Of a DNA stretch of 64,000 nt, positions 15,962 to 24,477 are shown in pieces; the first letter of the stretch is position 1, and each line of letters begins with the position of its first letter. The notes beneath the pieces were generated by a model. That model did not search any database and had not been told where the DNA came from. It worked only from the letters and a program-made list of their open reading frames with translations. The translations under genes were made by a program, and so were the position numbers. Origin of the DNA: Symbiodinium natans (Eukaryota; Sar; Dinophyceae; Suessiales; Symbiodiniaceae); the NCBI GenBank assembly GCA_905221605.1, contig CAJNDS010002223.1, positions 506,500-570,499 on the forward strand, written 5' to 3'.

Positions 15962-17428
15962 ATGGATCTAGTTTTAGCTGAAAGCAATGACAATATGATT
16001 AACTCCCTTCAATTTGGTCTCCCAGAGAGCGCGGCATATGTAACTGACAGGAAGCAAGTTCACTTTCCTAGTGTCTCTGGAAACATCTTTAGTTCGTCTA
16101 ACGGAAACAAATATTTAAAGTTTGTCATCACAGGTGAAGATAATAATTATATTGATTTGTCCAGTGTTTGTTTGTTCTTTGATGTTGTCAATACATCCAC
16201 TACTGCAGGAGAATATTTACGCCCATTAGGTGAGAGCCATGCCTTCTTCACCAGATACAGATGCAACGCGGCAGGGCAACAAATAAACGACATTGATAAT
16301 TACAACCAAGTCTGCGAAGAAATGAAATCATTCAAAAGCGAAGAGGTTAGAAATTTAGATGACATTCAAGAAGGTTGCTTAACACGATACGACAGTAGAA
16401 TTAACCGGCTGTTCGCTTATACTATAGAAAGTCACGATGCAACAGCAACAGCAGGATCAAACCAAAGAGGCGCTGTTCTACCGAAACTAACACGACTTAA
16501 TACTACAGGAATTGAACAGGGTAAGTTCGTAAGAATGGGACACAAACCCGTTTGTGGATTTGTTCAATCTGGATATTATCCACCAATTCGGTATTGTCCT
16601 TTAGAATTTATTTTTGAGATTGTTTCAGATGCAGGTGAACCAGTTATCAGACCAGCAACACCAGTAGCGGGAACACAAGCAGAAGACGATGAAAATGGAT
16701 TATATTTTACAACACGCAATACTACCACATCTTGGGCTATTCAGAATGCCATTTTACGATGTGAATTGATACAGGTGGACAACACCGTCAACAATAATAT
16801 AGTTTCACATTTATTGAAAGGGGGTAGGCTTAGAATGGTTTATCCTGCTTATTATTCATTTTCACAAACCTTCACGGCAGGAAACACAGAGATCAACATG
16901 AACATCGTTAAATCTTCAACTCGTTTATCTCAGATGTTCTTCACCTTTAGCAACAGCAATATCAATAATGATAACACCGCAGGTAATTATGACAGAAAGA
17001 GATGGAACTACTTTTTCCATCCTATGGCGGTAACCATTGATAATTTAGAAGGCGTAATTGATAGCGATAAACAAATTTCAGCACAAATACAAATAGCAAA
17101 TAAGAAATTCCCAGAACAGGAAATATCAAGTATCAGTGAATTTATGTATTTCTTGAGAAGAGCAGTCAATGTAATGAGCCCATATTATGATGGCTTTAGC
17201 ATTGACATTTACCGATATGCTAATGATAAATTCATTGGTGGCATTAACTTTGACAAACAACCCGATATGAATTTCACTGGTTCTAATACTAAAATGGGCT
17301 CCTTAATCACTTTTAAAATCAAAGGAGCAAATCAATCATTCGCCCTCGGTATTGAAAGAGTTTTCATAACAGCCGTGTCAGAACAGATCTTTGAATTATC
17401 GGAGAGCGCCTCAACGGTTCTTGACTAA
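15962..17428 (+). CDS. Major capsid protein (double jelly-roll)
   Basis: Builds the icosahedral shell. At 488 aa it has the length expected for PLV capsid proteins. Recognisable parts are the N-terminal NMINSLQFGLPESAAYVTDR, the strand pair KYLKFVITGEDNNYIDLSSV, and the PLV hallmark LRPLGESHAFFTRYRCNAAG followed by INDIDNYNQV. The second half (YFLRRAVNVMSPYYDGFSID) and the C-terminus FALGIERVFITAVSEQ fit the second jelly roll. The frame is intact. The ATG lies directly after AATAATATA, the late-type context. It is followed by a 10-bp perfect hairpin and then the fibre gene. I rely on family knowledge of PLV capsids; no structure comparison was possible. Confidence 0.9.
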   Translation: MDLVLAESNDNMINSLQFGLPESAAYVTDRKQVHFPSVSGNIFSSSNGNKYLKFVITGEDNNYIDLSSVCLFFDVVNTSTTAGEYLRPLGESHAFFTRYRCNAAGQQINDIDNYNQVCEEMKSFKSEEVRNLDDIQEGCLTRYDSRINRLFAYTIESHDATATAGSNQRGAVLPKLTRLNTTGIEQGKFVRMGHKPVCGFVQSGYYPPIRYCPLEFIFEIVSDAGEPVIRPATPVAGTQAEDDENGLYFTTRNTTTSWAIQNAILRCELIQVDNTVNNNIVSHLLKGGRLRMVYPAYYSFSQTFTAGNTEINMNIVKSSTRLSQMFFTFSNSNINNDNTAGNYDRKRWNYFFHPMAVTIDNLEGVIDSDKQISAQIQIANKKFPEQEISSISEFMYFLRRAVNVMSPYYDGFSIDIYRYANDKFIGGINFDKQPDMNFTGSNTKMGSLITFKIKGANQSFALGIERVFITAVSEQIFELSESASTVLD

Positions 17429-17444
17429 ATAAAGCTATCATCAC

Positions 17445-17472
17445 TAAACTAATTAAAATCTAAATTAGTTTA
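17445..17472 (+). terminator. Perfect 10-bp hairpin after the capsid gene
   Basis: TAAACTAATT and AATTAGTTTA with an 8-nt loop. It lies 16 bp past the capsid stop and 3 bp before the fibre start, so it separates the two genes. Confidence 0.55.
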
Positions 17473-17475
17473 ATA

Positions 17476-19848
17476 ATGGCTTCAATAAACAATCTAACAG
17501 CAGTTTATGCCGACAAGTTTTATTTAACATCTTCAACGGGGGTAAGTGAAATTTCTGACACCTACGCAACAAAGACAGAGGTAGAAAATCTTAACTTCGC
17601 AACAGACATAACGGCAAACACCGACGCCATAGCAGTTTTAAACACAAAGCAGTTGCAGAACTTCAATAATATCAATGCTATCAACGACGACTTAACCAAC
17701 AACTATCAAACTAGCACAGTTTTAGCCACGAACTTTTACAATAAAACCGAGATTGATACAACATTAAGTAACTATTATACATCAACGCAGATAGACACAA
17801 ATTTATCTACTAATTATCAAAATAACACATTATTAGCTACCAATTTTTATAATAAGGGCGAGGTAGATACATTAATAGCAGGTGCTGGTGGTAGCAGTGG
17901 CTACACCGATGCAGAAATTGATAATTTATTAGATTTAAGAGTTCCTAAATCAGACTTTACTGATAGGTTTTCTACATTTCCGATTATTGATTGTAGCGCT
18001 CCTACGATTATTCATAGCGGTTTAACATTAAACAACGAGACGATAAACATATCACCAACTACAGGATTATTGTTCAGTAATCAAACAGGAGGAGGAGATA
18101 AAGTTATTAGTGTATTTAAGAATGCTACAAATTATATAACTTTACAAGGAAACAAAATTAATGCCAATGCCACAAGCGACGATAGTGTTGTAGATTTGAA
18201 CCTAAACCCTACAGGGAATATTAATATGAACAACGACTTGTCGGTGAATAATGTAAATATTACAACTAATGTAACAATAGGAGGTGAAATTGACATAACA
18301 AGCAATTTGACAGTAAAGGGGGATATTGAATTAACAAACACTAACACAAGTATTGAAAGATATACTAATGCTACTAAATCTAATATATCAATGGACTTAT
18401 CAATTAATGAAACCGCGAACGCTATAAGATTAATTAATGGAACTAATGACGATACTGACACAAATACATATATAGAGTGCAACAATACAACAGGAGGAAC
18501 AACATTTTTTAAACCGACACATTTCAAGGATAATATATATTATGAAACTGATAATTTCAATATTTCTAATAATTCAGGACTTACAATTTACAAACCAACA
18601 ACAGACGCCAGTAATGTTGTAGCCATTGCCAATAATAGTGGGAAATTAAGATTTAGAGGCTTTAGTATTGATGCTTATAATACCAATGACACATCGCAAC
18701 AGCTATTTTTGAATATGAATAATTCTAACGCGGTGAGATGTAATAAATTAGGGATAGGAGCTAATGCCGTTGTGGATGTTCTTAACGTTAATGGTGGCAA
18801 TTCTAACTTTAGTTCCACTGTAAGGTTTAACGGCGCTACTACTTTTAACAATGAAATATTGATATGGAACAATAGCAAGTTATACAGAAGAGCAGACGCT
18901 AACAATTCATTAAACTTAATAACAAATGACGAAATAAATTTCTCATTCCAACCAAACAGAGCAACCGATCCAACAACAGGAACTATAGCATTACAACTAA
19001 CCGACACTAACGGAATTACAATTAACAGAGCAGTTACAAATAATCAGACTTTCAACAGTATAGGAAAAATAACAGCAGAAGCAGATTTAGATGTGTGGGG
19101 TGGTGTTTATTTTCAACATTCGTCAGCAATTAAAGAAACATTAAATGGTAGTGATTATGATCTAGATATAAGAAATGGAGACACCGACAGAGCAATTAAT
19201 TTTATCATTGGAACTATAGGAAGCACACCGGAGTTATCATTAACCGAAGCGAAAGTTACTTTATTAGGTAACCTAGAAATAACACATGATGATATAACAG
19301 GACAGCAACGAGTATTAATAAATAACCCAGATGACAACGGATGGATAAGATTAAGTAATAACAACTTATCAACATTAGATGCAACAACAACAGGTGTTGA
19401 TGTTTATGGCGACCTTTCATATACAGGGTCGCTAATTCCTTCATCGGATAAAAGATTAAAGAAAGATATAAAGGAAGTAAATAGTAAGAAAGCAGTAGAA
19501 TTAGTAAAATATATTAAGCCGAAAACATATCATTTTATTGATGACAGACAACAAGGTAAATCGTGTGTAGGATTTATTGCTAATGATTTTATGGAAACGA
19601 AGAAGATGCCCGACGAATGGCAGAATGTAGTAAAAGAAGGAAAAGATGGTTATTTAAAATTTGATTACACAACATGTGTGCCAATTTTATGGAGTGCTTT
19701 ACAGACAACAATAAATGAAGTAGATAAACTGAAAAAGGAAGTAAGTAAGTTGAAGAAAAACAAGAGTGATAGTGACGATGCTTTAGCATCCTCAGGGCGA
19801 AGCCGTGACGGCGAACGAAGTTCGCCCTCAGGACGAAGTCGTGACTAA
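17476..19848 (+). CDS. Fibre or spike protein with S74 chaperone domain (790 aa)
   Basis: Likely a trimeric receptor-binding fibre. Residues about 70-135 carry repeats of the NFYNKTEIDTTLSNYYT type, common in phage and algal-virus fibres. The long middle is beta-helix-like with many Asn and Thr. Residues about 655-770 are a peptidase S74 (intramolecular chaperone) domain: SSDKRLKKDI (residues 656-665) holds the Ser/Lys pair of this autocleaving family, then YIKPKTYHFID and CVGFIANDF. A coiled coil (VDKLKKEVSKLKKNK) follows. The last 25 residues switch to a GC-rich repeat (SSGRSRDGERSSPSGRSRD), unlike the rest of the gene. The gene follows the capsid gene and converges with the packaging ATPase gene. 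Confidence 0.82.
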   Translation: MASINNLTAVYADKFYLTSSTGVSEISDTYATKTEVENLNFATDITANTDAIAVLNTKQLQNFNNINAINDDLTNNYQTSTVLATNFYNKTEIDTTLSNYYTSTQIDTNLSTNYQNNTLLATNFYNKGEVDTLIAGAGGSSGYTDAEIDNLLDLRVPKSDFTDRFSTFPIIDCSAPTIIHSGLTLNNETINISPTTGLLFSNQTGGGDKVISVFKNATNYITLQGNKINANATSDDSVVDLNLNPTGNINMNNDLSVNNVNITTNVTIGGEIDITSNLTVKGDIELTNTNTSIERYTNATKSNISMDLSINETANAIRLINGTNDDTDTNTYIECNNTTGGTTFFKPTHFKDNIYYETDNFNISNNSGLTIYKPTTDASNVVAIANNSGKLRFRGFSIDAYNTNDTSQQLFLNMNNSNAVRCNKLGIGANAVVDVLNVNGGNSNFSSTVRFNGATTFNNEILIWNNSKLYRRADANNSLNLITNDEINFSFQPNRATDPTTGTIALQLTDTNGITINRAVTNNQTFNSIGKITAEADLDVWGGVYFQHSSAIKETLNGSDYDLDIRNGDTDRAINFIIGTIGSTPELSLTEAKVTLLGNLEITHDDITGQQRVLINNPDDNGWIRLSNNNLSTLDATTTGVDVYGDLSYTGSLIPSSDKRLKKDIKEVNSKKAVELVKYIKPKTYHFIDDRQQGKSCVGFIANDFMETKKMPDEWQNVVKEGKDGYLKFDYTTCVPILWSALQTTINEVDKLKKEVSKLKKNKSDSDDALASSGRSRDGERSSPSGRSRD
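19785..19848 (+). repeat. GC-rich direct repeat forming the fibre C-terminus
   Basis: CTCAGG(G/A)CGAAG(C/T)CGTGAC occurs twice with a GGCGAAC-GAA-GTTCGCC palindrome between the copies. It encodes a basic/Ser tail in an otherwise AT-rich gene and looks like a late addition. Confidence 0.65.
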
Positions 19849-19882
19849 TAATAATATTTTAGGAAATACTATTATTGGTCAC
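19841..19882. terminator. Imperfect hairpin between fibre and ATPase genes
   Basis: GTGACTAATAATAATATT pairs with a near-complementary stretch ending GGTCAC, with a few mismatches. It overlaps the stop codons of both convergent genes, so it could end both transcripts. Confidence 0.5.
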
Positions 19883-20636
19883 CTATTTCGAAGCGTTGTT
19901 CAAAATTAATATAAAACATGTTATTCACATCTTTAGCATTTGTGTTTATATAAAAGAACGAGTAAGGCGCAAAGTTCACCGCTTGTTGATACATGTCATA
20001 AAGTGTTCGCTTGTCTACAAGGGCACTATTCTCTTCTAGGAAACTATTTACCTCGTTCATGTTCTTCAGTCTGAATATGAAAAGTGCCGAGGCATTAAGT
20101 CTTATTATAGGGGCAAGGACATTATATTTTTGTGTTGATAAAATACATGAGATGGCATTATGTCTTCCACGCGTGAACAATCCATGCAAGATATTTGAGT
20201 ATCTTACAAATTTAGGATCATCGGCAAAGTCGTCCACCACGATTAAAATACTGAATAATTCCTTTTGCTTATTCTTCTTCTGGAAGTCTATTACCTTGTG
20301 TTGTGTTTCTATTATGTGCTTTAATGCAATTGGATCGTATTCTTCATAATATACTTTTTCCTTTTCGGTATCCACTTTCATTATGTCAGTAATGTATTTC
20401 TTGACTGCCCTCCATGTGTCGTCTACATGAACACTAGGGCTAAAAATGTATATCCTTTCAAATGAACCACGGTATATCTTTAAAATTAGATTTTGTATTA
20501 AAACAGATTTACCACCTGTTGAAGAGGCAACACACAGCATTCTTGCTGGTAGACTTGGCATCATCTCGTATTTACTATTCTTGTAATTGTATTTGGGTAT
20601 GTCTATAGGTTCTACTTTAGGAATATCTTCTAACAT
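19872..20636 (-). CDS. Genome-packaging ATPase (FtsK/HerA, A32-like)
   Basis: Pumps viral DNA into the capsid. At 254 aa it has the size of PLV and polinton packaging ATPases. Walker A is ASSTGGKSVLIQNL (K43, S44). Walker B is SILIVVDDFADD (about 131-140). FTRGRHN and CILSTQK (167-170) match the sensor region of the family. The C-terminus, with SFFYINTNAKDVNNMFY, is typical of the group. It lies next to the capsid and fibre genes, as usual, but on the opposite strand, and starts directly after a TATTAATG context. The frame is intact. Confidence 0.9.
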   Translation of the reverse strand: MLEDIPKVEPIDIPKYNYKNSKYEMMPSLPARMLCVASSTGGKSVLIQNLILKIYRGSFERIYIFSPSVHVDDTWRAVKKYITDIMKVDTEKEKVYYEEYDPIALKHIIETQHKVIDFQKKNKQKELFSILIVVDDFADDPKFVRYSNILHGLFTRGRHNAISCILSTQKYNVLAPIIRLNASALFIFRLKNMNEVNSFLEENSALVDKRTLYDMYQQAVNFAPYSFFYINTNAKDVNNMFYINFEQRFEIGDQ

Positions 20637-20671
20637 TAATACTAGTTAGAAATTATATCATTTAAATATAT

Positions 20672-20818
20672 ATGGATAAATACATAGAAGTAATAAATGA
20701 GATAGAGAAATTTGATGAAATAATAAAAACTCCAAGATACAGAATGTGTTGTCGTAGTTTGTTGGATTTTCTTAAGGCATTCTGCTTTTATATAAAAAAT
20801 GTAAAAAATTCTAAATGA
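20672..20818 (+). CDS. Very small protein (48 aa), unknown
   Basis: An ATG directly after an AAATATAT run opens 48 codons starting MDKYIEVINEIEKFDEIIK. The rest contains CCRSLLDFLKAFCFYIKN, an amphipathic or weakly hydrophobic helix. The stop is 5 bp before the next gene. The upstream context is that of the structural genes, and the frame fills the only space between two genes, so I think it is real. No function can be proposed. Confidence 0.5.
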   Translation: MDKYIEVINEIEKFDEIIKTPRYRMCCRSLLDFLKAFCFYIKNVKNSK

Positions 20819-20823
20819 TATAA

Positions 20824-21231
20824 ATGAGCAATGATAGCCCAGATAGCGATAAAAAGAAAGGTTTTTTCATAAACTCTAAAGGTGTATCTTGTATTCCTTG
20901 TAGATGTAAGAGGCAGTCATATCATAAGGAAACAAAGACGGTAAAAGAAAACAATGTAATAACTACTAACATTGTTGAAGATAGGCATAATATGAAATTT
21001 GGAGGAAGGAATGTTAGCCCTGATGAAAACCACATATTCAAAAATGATAACCAAACAGGAAGCGTTGAAATATGTGATACTGGATTTGGAACTCATGGTA
21101 TAACACCCGAGGAATGCGAACAGAGAATAGAAATGACCGAGACAGACATTGAATGTATTAAGAAAGACATAGAACGATTGGAAGTAGAGATTGAAAAATT
21201 GAAGTTTAAAATTGATAAGAAAATTGTATAA
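20824..21231 (+). CDS. Cys-containing protein with C-terminal coiled coil (135 aa)
   Basis: Unknown. The N-terminal part holds CIPCRCK (about residue 23-29). The middle is polar, and residues about 93-135 (TPEECEQRIEMTETDIECIKKD, in part, then IERLEVEIEKLKFKI) form a clear coiled coil with heptad spacing. The ATG follows GATATAA. It lies in the right-hand accessory block with two other small genes. Confidence 0.7.
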   Translation: MSNDSPDSDKKKGFFINSKGVSCIPCRCKRQSYHKETKTVKENNVITTNIVEDRHNMKFGGRNVSPDENHIFKNDNQTGSVEICDTGFGTHGITPEECEQRIEMTETDIECIKKDIERLEVEIEKLKFKIDKKIV

Positions 21232-21467
21232 TAATATAAATTACAAGAAGCGATTCAAATTGTTGTTTGAGTTTTATCAGCTAGAAGAATTGCTAAAATA
21301 AGGTTGTAAAGAGTGATTTACTTATAATAGCGACAGCGCCCCATTTCTCCCATTTCCCCAGTGTGCCTTCCATAAGCACGTCATAAGAGCGTGGTAATGG
21401 TTAATTAGTTTGAAACAAGGTTTATCATAATTAACGAATTATGATAAATATTGTAAAATAATATAAT
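21232..21467. other. Spacer in the right accessory block
   Basis: No open frame of note. It contains a short GC-rich unique stretch (about 21330-21400) and a perfect 12-bp hairpin at 21421-21448. Confidence 0.5.
21421..21448. terminator. Perfect 12-bp hairpin
   Basis: TTTATCATAATT and AATTATGATAAA with a 4-nt loop. It lies 20 bp before the next ATG, so it could end the upstream transcript or act as a regulatory site of the next gene. Confidence 0.5.
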
Positions 21468-21704
21468 ATGACAATATATGTTGATAAAATAACAATGGAT
21501 TTTAATACTGAGCATCAGCATCCCCATTGTGAAAGACAATGTGTTAGATGTAAAAAGTTTAAAAATTTAGTGCATTTTAAGAGGTATTACTATTGTAAAA
21601 CGGGTAGGTATTTAACGCAGTATAGAACCACTGTTACTTGTTGTGAATGTCTTGATGGAATGAAAAAGTATAATGACAGAAGGAAATGTGAGTTAAAAAC
21701 ATAA
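21468..21704 (+). CDS. Small Cys-pair (putative zinc-binding) protein (78 aa)
   Basis: Unknown function. Two Cys pairs are spaced as in the two minus-strand genes at the other end of the virus: CERQCVRCKKFKN and, about 30 residues later, TCCECLDGMKKY. The pattern (pair, about 30 residues, pair) suggests a four-Cys zinc site. The ATG follows AATAATATAAT, the late-type context. A nested hairpin lies just after the stop. Confidence 0.7.
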   Translation: MTIYVDKITMDFNTEHQHPHCERQCVRCKKFKNLVHFKRYYYCKTGRYLTQYRTTVTCCECLDGMKKYNDRRKCELKT

Positions 21705-21712
21705 GTATAATA

Positions 21713-21759
21713 TAATCATAATTCATAAGAGTTTATGGAATATATTTCTATTATGATTA
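21713..21759 (+). terminator. Nested hairpin next to the right TIR
   Basis: TAATCATAAT and ATTATGATTA flank an inner CATAA-GAGT-TTATG stem. It begins 9 bp after the last viral gene and touches the TIR boundary. Confidence 0.5.
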
Positions 21760-22009
21760 CAACCTTTGAAACCAAACCTAATAAAATCTATCTACCTACT
21801 CATGCCCATTGTGACCTAGATGTATCCGCCTTGATCCTAGGTAATTTCTTGTGTGGGATAGATACTTTGTTGGTGTAGTGGTGATTTTGGGGGAATATGG
21901 TATTTTTTGGATATGGATAATGGGGATACTGTTGTGATAATGGTTGTTGAGCGTAGGGGGGGGTATGGCGGTTACATCTAGACCAAAATGGGCATGATAT
22001 CACCTAACT
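21758..22009 (-). repeat. Right terminal inverted repeat
   Basis: Reverse complement of 397-648 over 252 bp with no mismatch found. It ends CACCTAACT at the host junction. Confidence 0.95.
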
Positions 22010-22014
22010 CCTTC
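22010..22014. repeat. Target-site duplication, right copy
   Basis: CCTTC directly follows the right TIR, matching 392-396. Confidence 0.75.
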
Positions 22015-22022
22015 AGCCCCAA

Positions 22023-22243
22023 GCCTGGGCAGCCCAGGGGTTAGGGTTTAGGGTTTAGGGTTTAGGGTTTAGGGTTTAGGGTTTAGGGTTTAGGGTTTAG
22101 GGTTTAGGGTTTAGGGTTTAGGGTTTAGGGTTTAGGGTTTAGGGTTTAGGGTTTAGGGTACCCTTTTCCATCGTTCGTTCCCTTGCTACGTAGCCAACCC
22201 CAAGACGGGGCACCCTTAGTCTAATATGGTTACATTGGGCCCC
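22023..22243. mobile_element. MITE-like element, family F, interrupted by a telomere-like tract
   Basis: GGGCAGCCCAGGGG and, after 115 bp of telomere-like repeat, TACCCTTTTCC ... ATATGGTTACATTGGGCC. The uninterrupted left border is visible in the copy at 58761 (GGTAGCCCAGCGGTACCCTT), so the tract was inserted within the element's GGG/TACCC junction. Confidence 0.55.
22040..22157 (+). repeat. Interstitial telomere-like array (TTTAGGG)
   Basis: About 16 uniform TTTAGGG units begin 31 bp from the provirus end. No terminal chromosome end is implied, since unique sequence continues. Confidence 0.9.
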
Positions 22244-22250
22244 CCATATA

Positions 22251-22330
22251 TGCACAGTCCTTAATAGGGATTAAAGTACCCCCGATTATGACTTCCTATT
22301 CAGGACTGCTAGTCTAAGGGGGAACATCCC
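22251..22330. mobile_element. MITE-like element, family A (truncated copy A1)
   Basis: Ends in CTAAGGGGGAACATCCC, with an internal AGTCCTTAATAGGGATTA. The left terminal GGGATGTTCC is missing. Confidence 0.6.
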
Positions 22331-22666
22331 CAACCAAGAAGCTCAAAGTTTGGGTTTCAGCTGGAGGATTTCGGGATTTAGTTTTGTATTATATATATAT
22401 ATATATTATTATTTTATTTTTTTTTTTGGGGGGGGGGGGGGTGACGGGCTCTCATGCGGGTGCTTGGTTTAATATGTGTATATTCCTATAATATGTATAT
22501 ATACATATAGAATACTGTATAGAATATATATATATATATATATATCTATATAACATGTCATATATAATGAAAGAAATACATACATATATATATATATATA
22601 TTTACATATGCTATATAAGGTGCACAGAGGTATAGAGAAAAAAACGTATAGTATATACTGCCCCAG

Positions 22667-22762
22667 GTCCAGCTGCAGATGGCCCGGAACGCCCGCTCTG
22701 TGGCACGGCTCGCAGCCAAGCGCGCCGAGGAGCCCCTTGAGCCTCTGAGCTTCCGCTCCCGA
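22667..22762 (+). CDS. Exon-like segment, unknown gene
   Basis: After a CCCCAG acceptor an open GC-rich stretch reads VQLQMARNARSVARLAAKR and AEEPLEPLSFRSR, then a GC dinucleotide that could be a donor. The style (AG|G acceptor, GC donor) is that of the kinesin exons. No family is recognised. It could be an upstream exon of the same gene. Confidence 0.35.
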
Positions 22763-24427
22763 GCGTTTCGGTTGGAGGCGTGTGTTTTTGCAGGTATGTT
22801 TTTTGTTGTTGGTGTCTATATATATTTATATATATATATATATATATATAAGTGTGTGTGATTTTTTAAATTTTTTTGGGCTTGAGTGTGAGTGCGTGTA
22901 TGGGCCTCTCTCTCCTGTGGGTGGGGGTTGCTTTGCTTTTGCTCTTTGTGCCTTGTCTCTCACTGCCCTTCGGCTTTTGGCTTTTATGTTGTTGCTTGCT
23001 TTTGTTTGTTGACCTTTGTTTCGGACTTCTGCTTTTCGCTTCTTGATTTTGCCATGGTCGTTTGTTTTTTCATGTTTGGTCGTCCTTTTTTTTTCTTTGG
23101 GGGGAGGGGGTTGCTCTAGTGAATGAACGCACCGATAGCATGGATGCTCTGGTGTATGAGCGCGCTGCACCCATACACGTGAGCTACTTTACTGACAAGT
23201 AGCAGCATAACATGTTTGCATCACAGAATTCCTCTCCCCAGAGCCTGCTTCAAGCGAAGAGTGGCATGGATACAGAATGCGCATTTTGCAAAGCAAAAAC
23301 ATTATCCGAAACCCTGGAAATGCGGATACGCGCGTCCGGAATATGGTTTCTGAGTTGTGGAGTTCATTTAGAGCCGTGTGTCAACAACGTGTTGAGTGCG
23401 ATCGTGCTTGATTTGTCACCTCACCTGTGTCGAGGAGGGCTCATCTGAAGATCCGCCGACGCCTGATGCTCAGTGCGCTTATAACATTCTATGGTTCAAA
23501 GCTGTTCAGGTTTTGGCTTAAGGGCCACTCGCTGTTTTTTTACTTTATCGACAGCTGCCCAGAGAGTGCAGGCACGAATTCTGAACTTCATCCACTAGCC
23601 CTACGTAAGCCTTAAGCCTTGATCCAACCGTAGCCAGCCAGATTGAATTCGTAACGCCCAGAGATTCCTCATGGAGCTTCTAGGCAGGTTCATGCTTGGA
23701 CAACCGGACAACAATCTCAGGGTCAAGTTAGGGAAGGAGCTGCATGACGTTGCAAGAGTTGCGTATTTTGACTGTAAGCTAATTTGAGACCCCCAAGTGC
23801 ACGAAAACACACTAACACACGAATTTTTTTCGGGCCTCAGGAAGCTTCAGGGCTTCCCCGAGCAGTGCTTGCACCATGGGGTTCTTGCGCCGAGTGTAAA
23901 AGAGCTTAGATTGCGTTCTACCCACGTCGCCAACGGTTCTGTGGCTCGCTTTGGCTGCTGCACCGAAACCTGCTGAAGCCTGTGTGCGTTTTCTTCCGCC
24001 CTTGTGTGTTTCCGTGCCCTTACCTTCAATGAGTGTTCGGCATAGCTTATTGATATTTGTTTATGGTGCACTAGCTTTTGCGTCCAGGGCTTACGCCAAG
24101 CCATCCTGACAGCCCCAAACAGTTTACGCGGAAGAGTCGTGTTCTGTGCACGAGGCCCAGCTCCTCGCAAGGATCGCCCTCTCAGGCGAATGTGTTCGGG
24201 GGGACTGGGGAAGGAGAGGTTTGGAGGTCACCTCCTGCCTGGCCAGCACAGTCGGTTACGGTTAATCGCTGGGCTGGTGGGATTTGCGGGTCGGTTTAGG
24301 ACTGCAACTACTCATGCAGGTCAAGCGACATAGCTAGCCATGCCAAACCTCAACCCCAAACCCTAAACCCCAAACCCTAAACCCCAAACCCAAGTATCGA
24401 ACCAAAGAAGCAAAACCGTCATAGCAG

Positions 24428-24477
24428 GCCGGACGGAGCGGCCGCAGCTGCTCGCCAAAGCCCACGGAGCTACCAAG
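24428..24477 (+). CDS. Exon-like segment, unknown gene
   Basis: Between an AGCAG|G acceptor and an AAG|GTGCC donor an open phase reads RTERPQLLAKAHGATK. Only its borders and composition support it. Confidence 0.3.

Larger units (their letters stand above)
397..22009. mobile_element. Integrated polinton-like virus (complete provirus)
   Basis: A 21.6-kb unit is bounded by 252-bp terminal inverted repeats in which I found no mismatch, starting AGTTAGG and ending CCTAACT, with a short target duplication. Inside are the hallmark genes of polinton-like viruses: DDE integrase, family B polymerase fused to a helicase, double jelly-roll major capsid protein, penton-like protein and FtsK/HerA-type packaging ATPase. 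All main frames are open. Base composition is strongly AT-rich from about 4210 to 21750 and GC-rich from 649 to about 4200. The identical TIRs argue for a recent insertion. No adenovirus-like protease was recognised. Assignment to PLVs rather than virophages rests on the gene set (integrase, S74 fibre, lipase, and a penton of the PLV type). Confidence 0.94.

Noticed and set aside
22040-22157. A true chromosome end next to the provirus
   Set aside because: The tract is short and unique host sequence continues for 42 kb beyond it, with tracts in both orientations.
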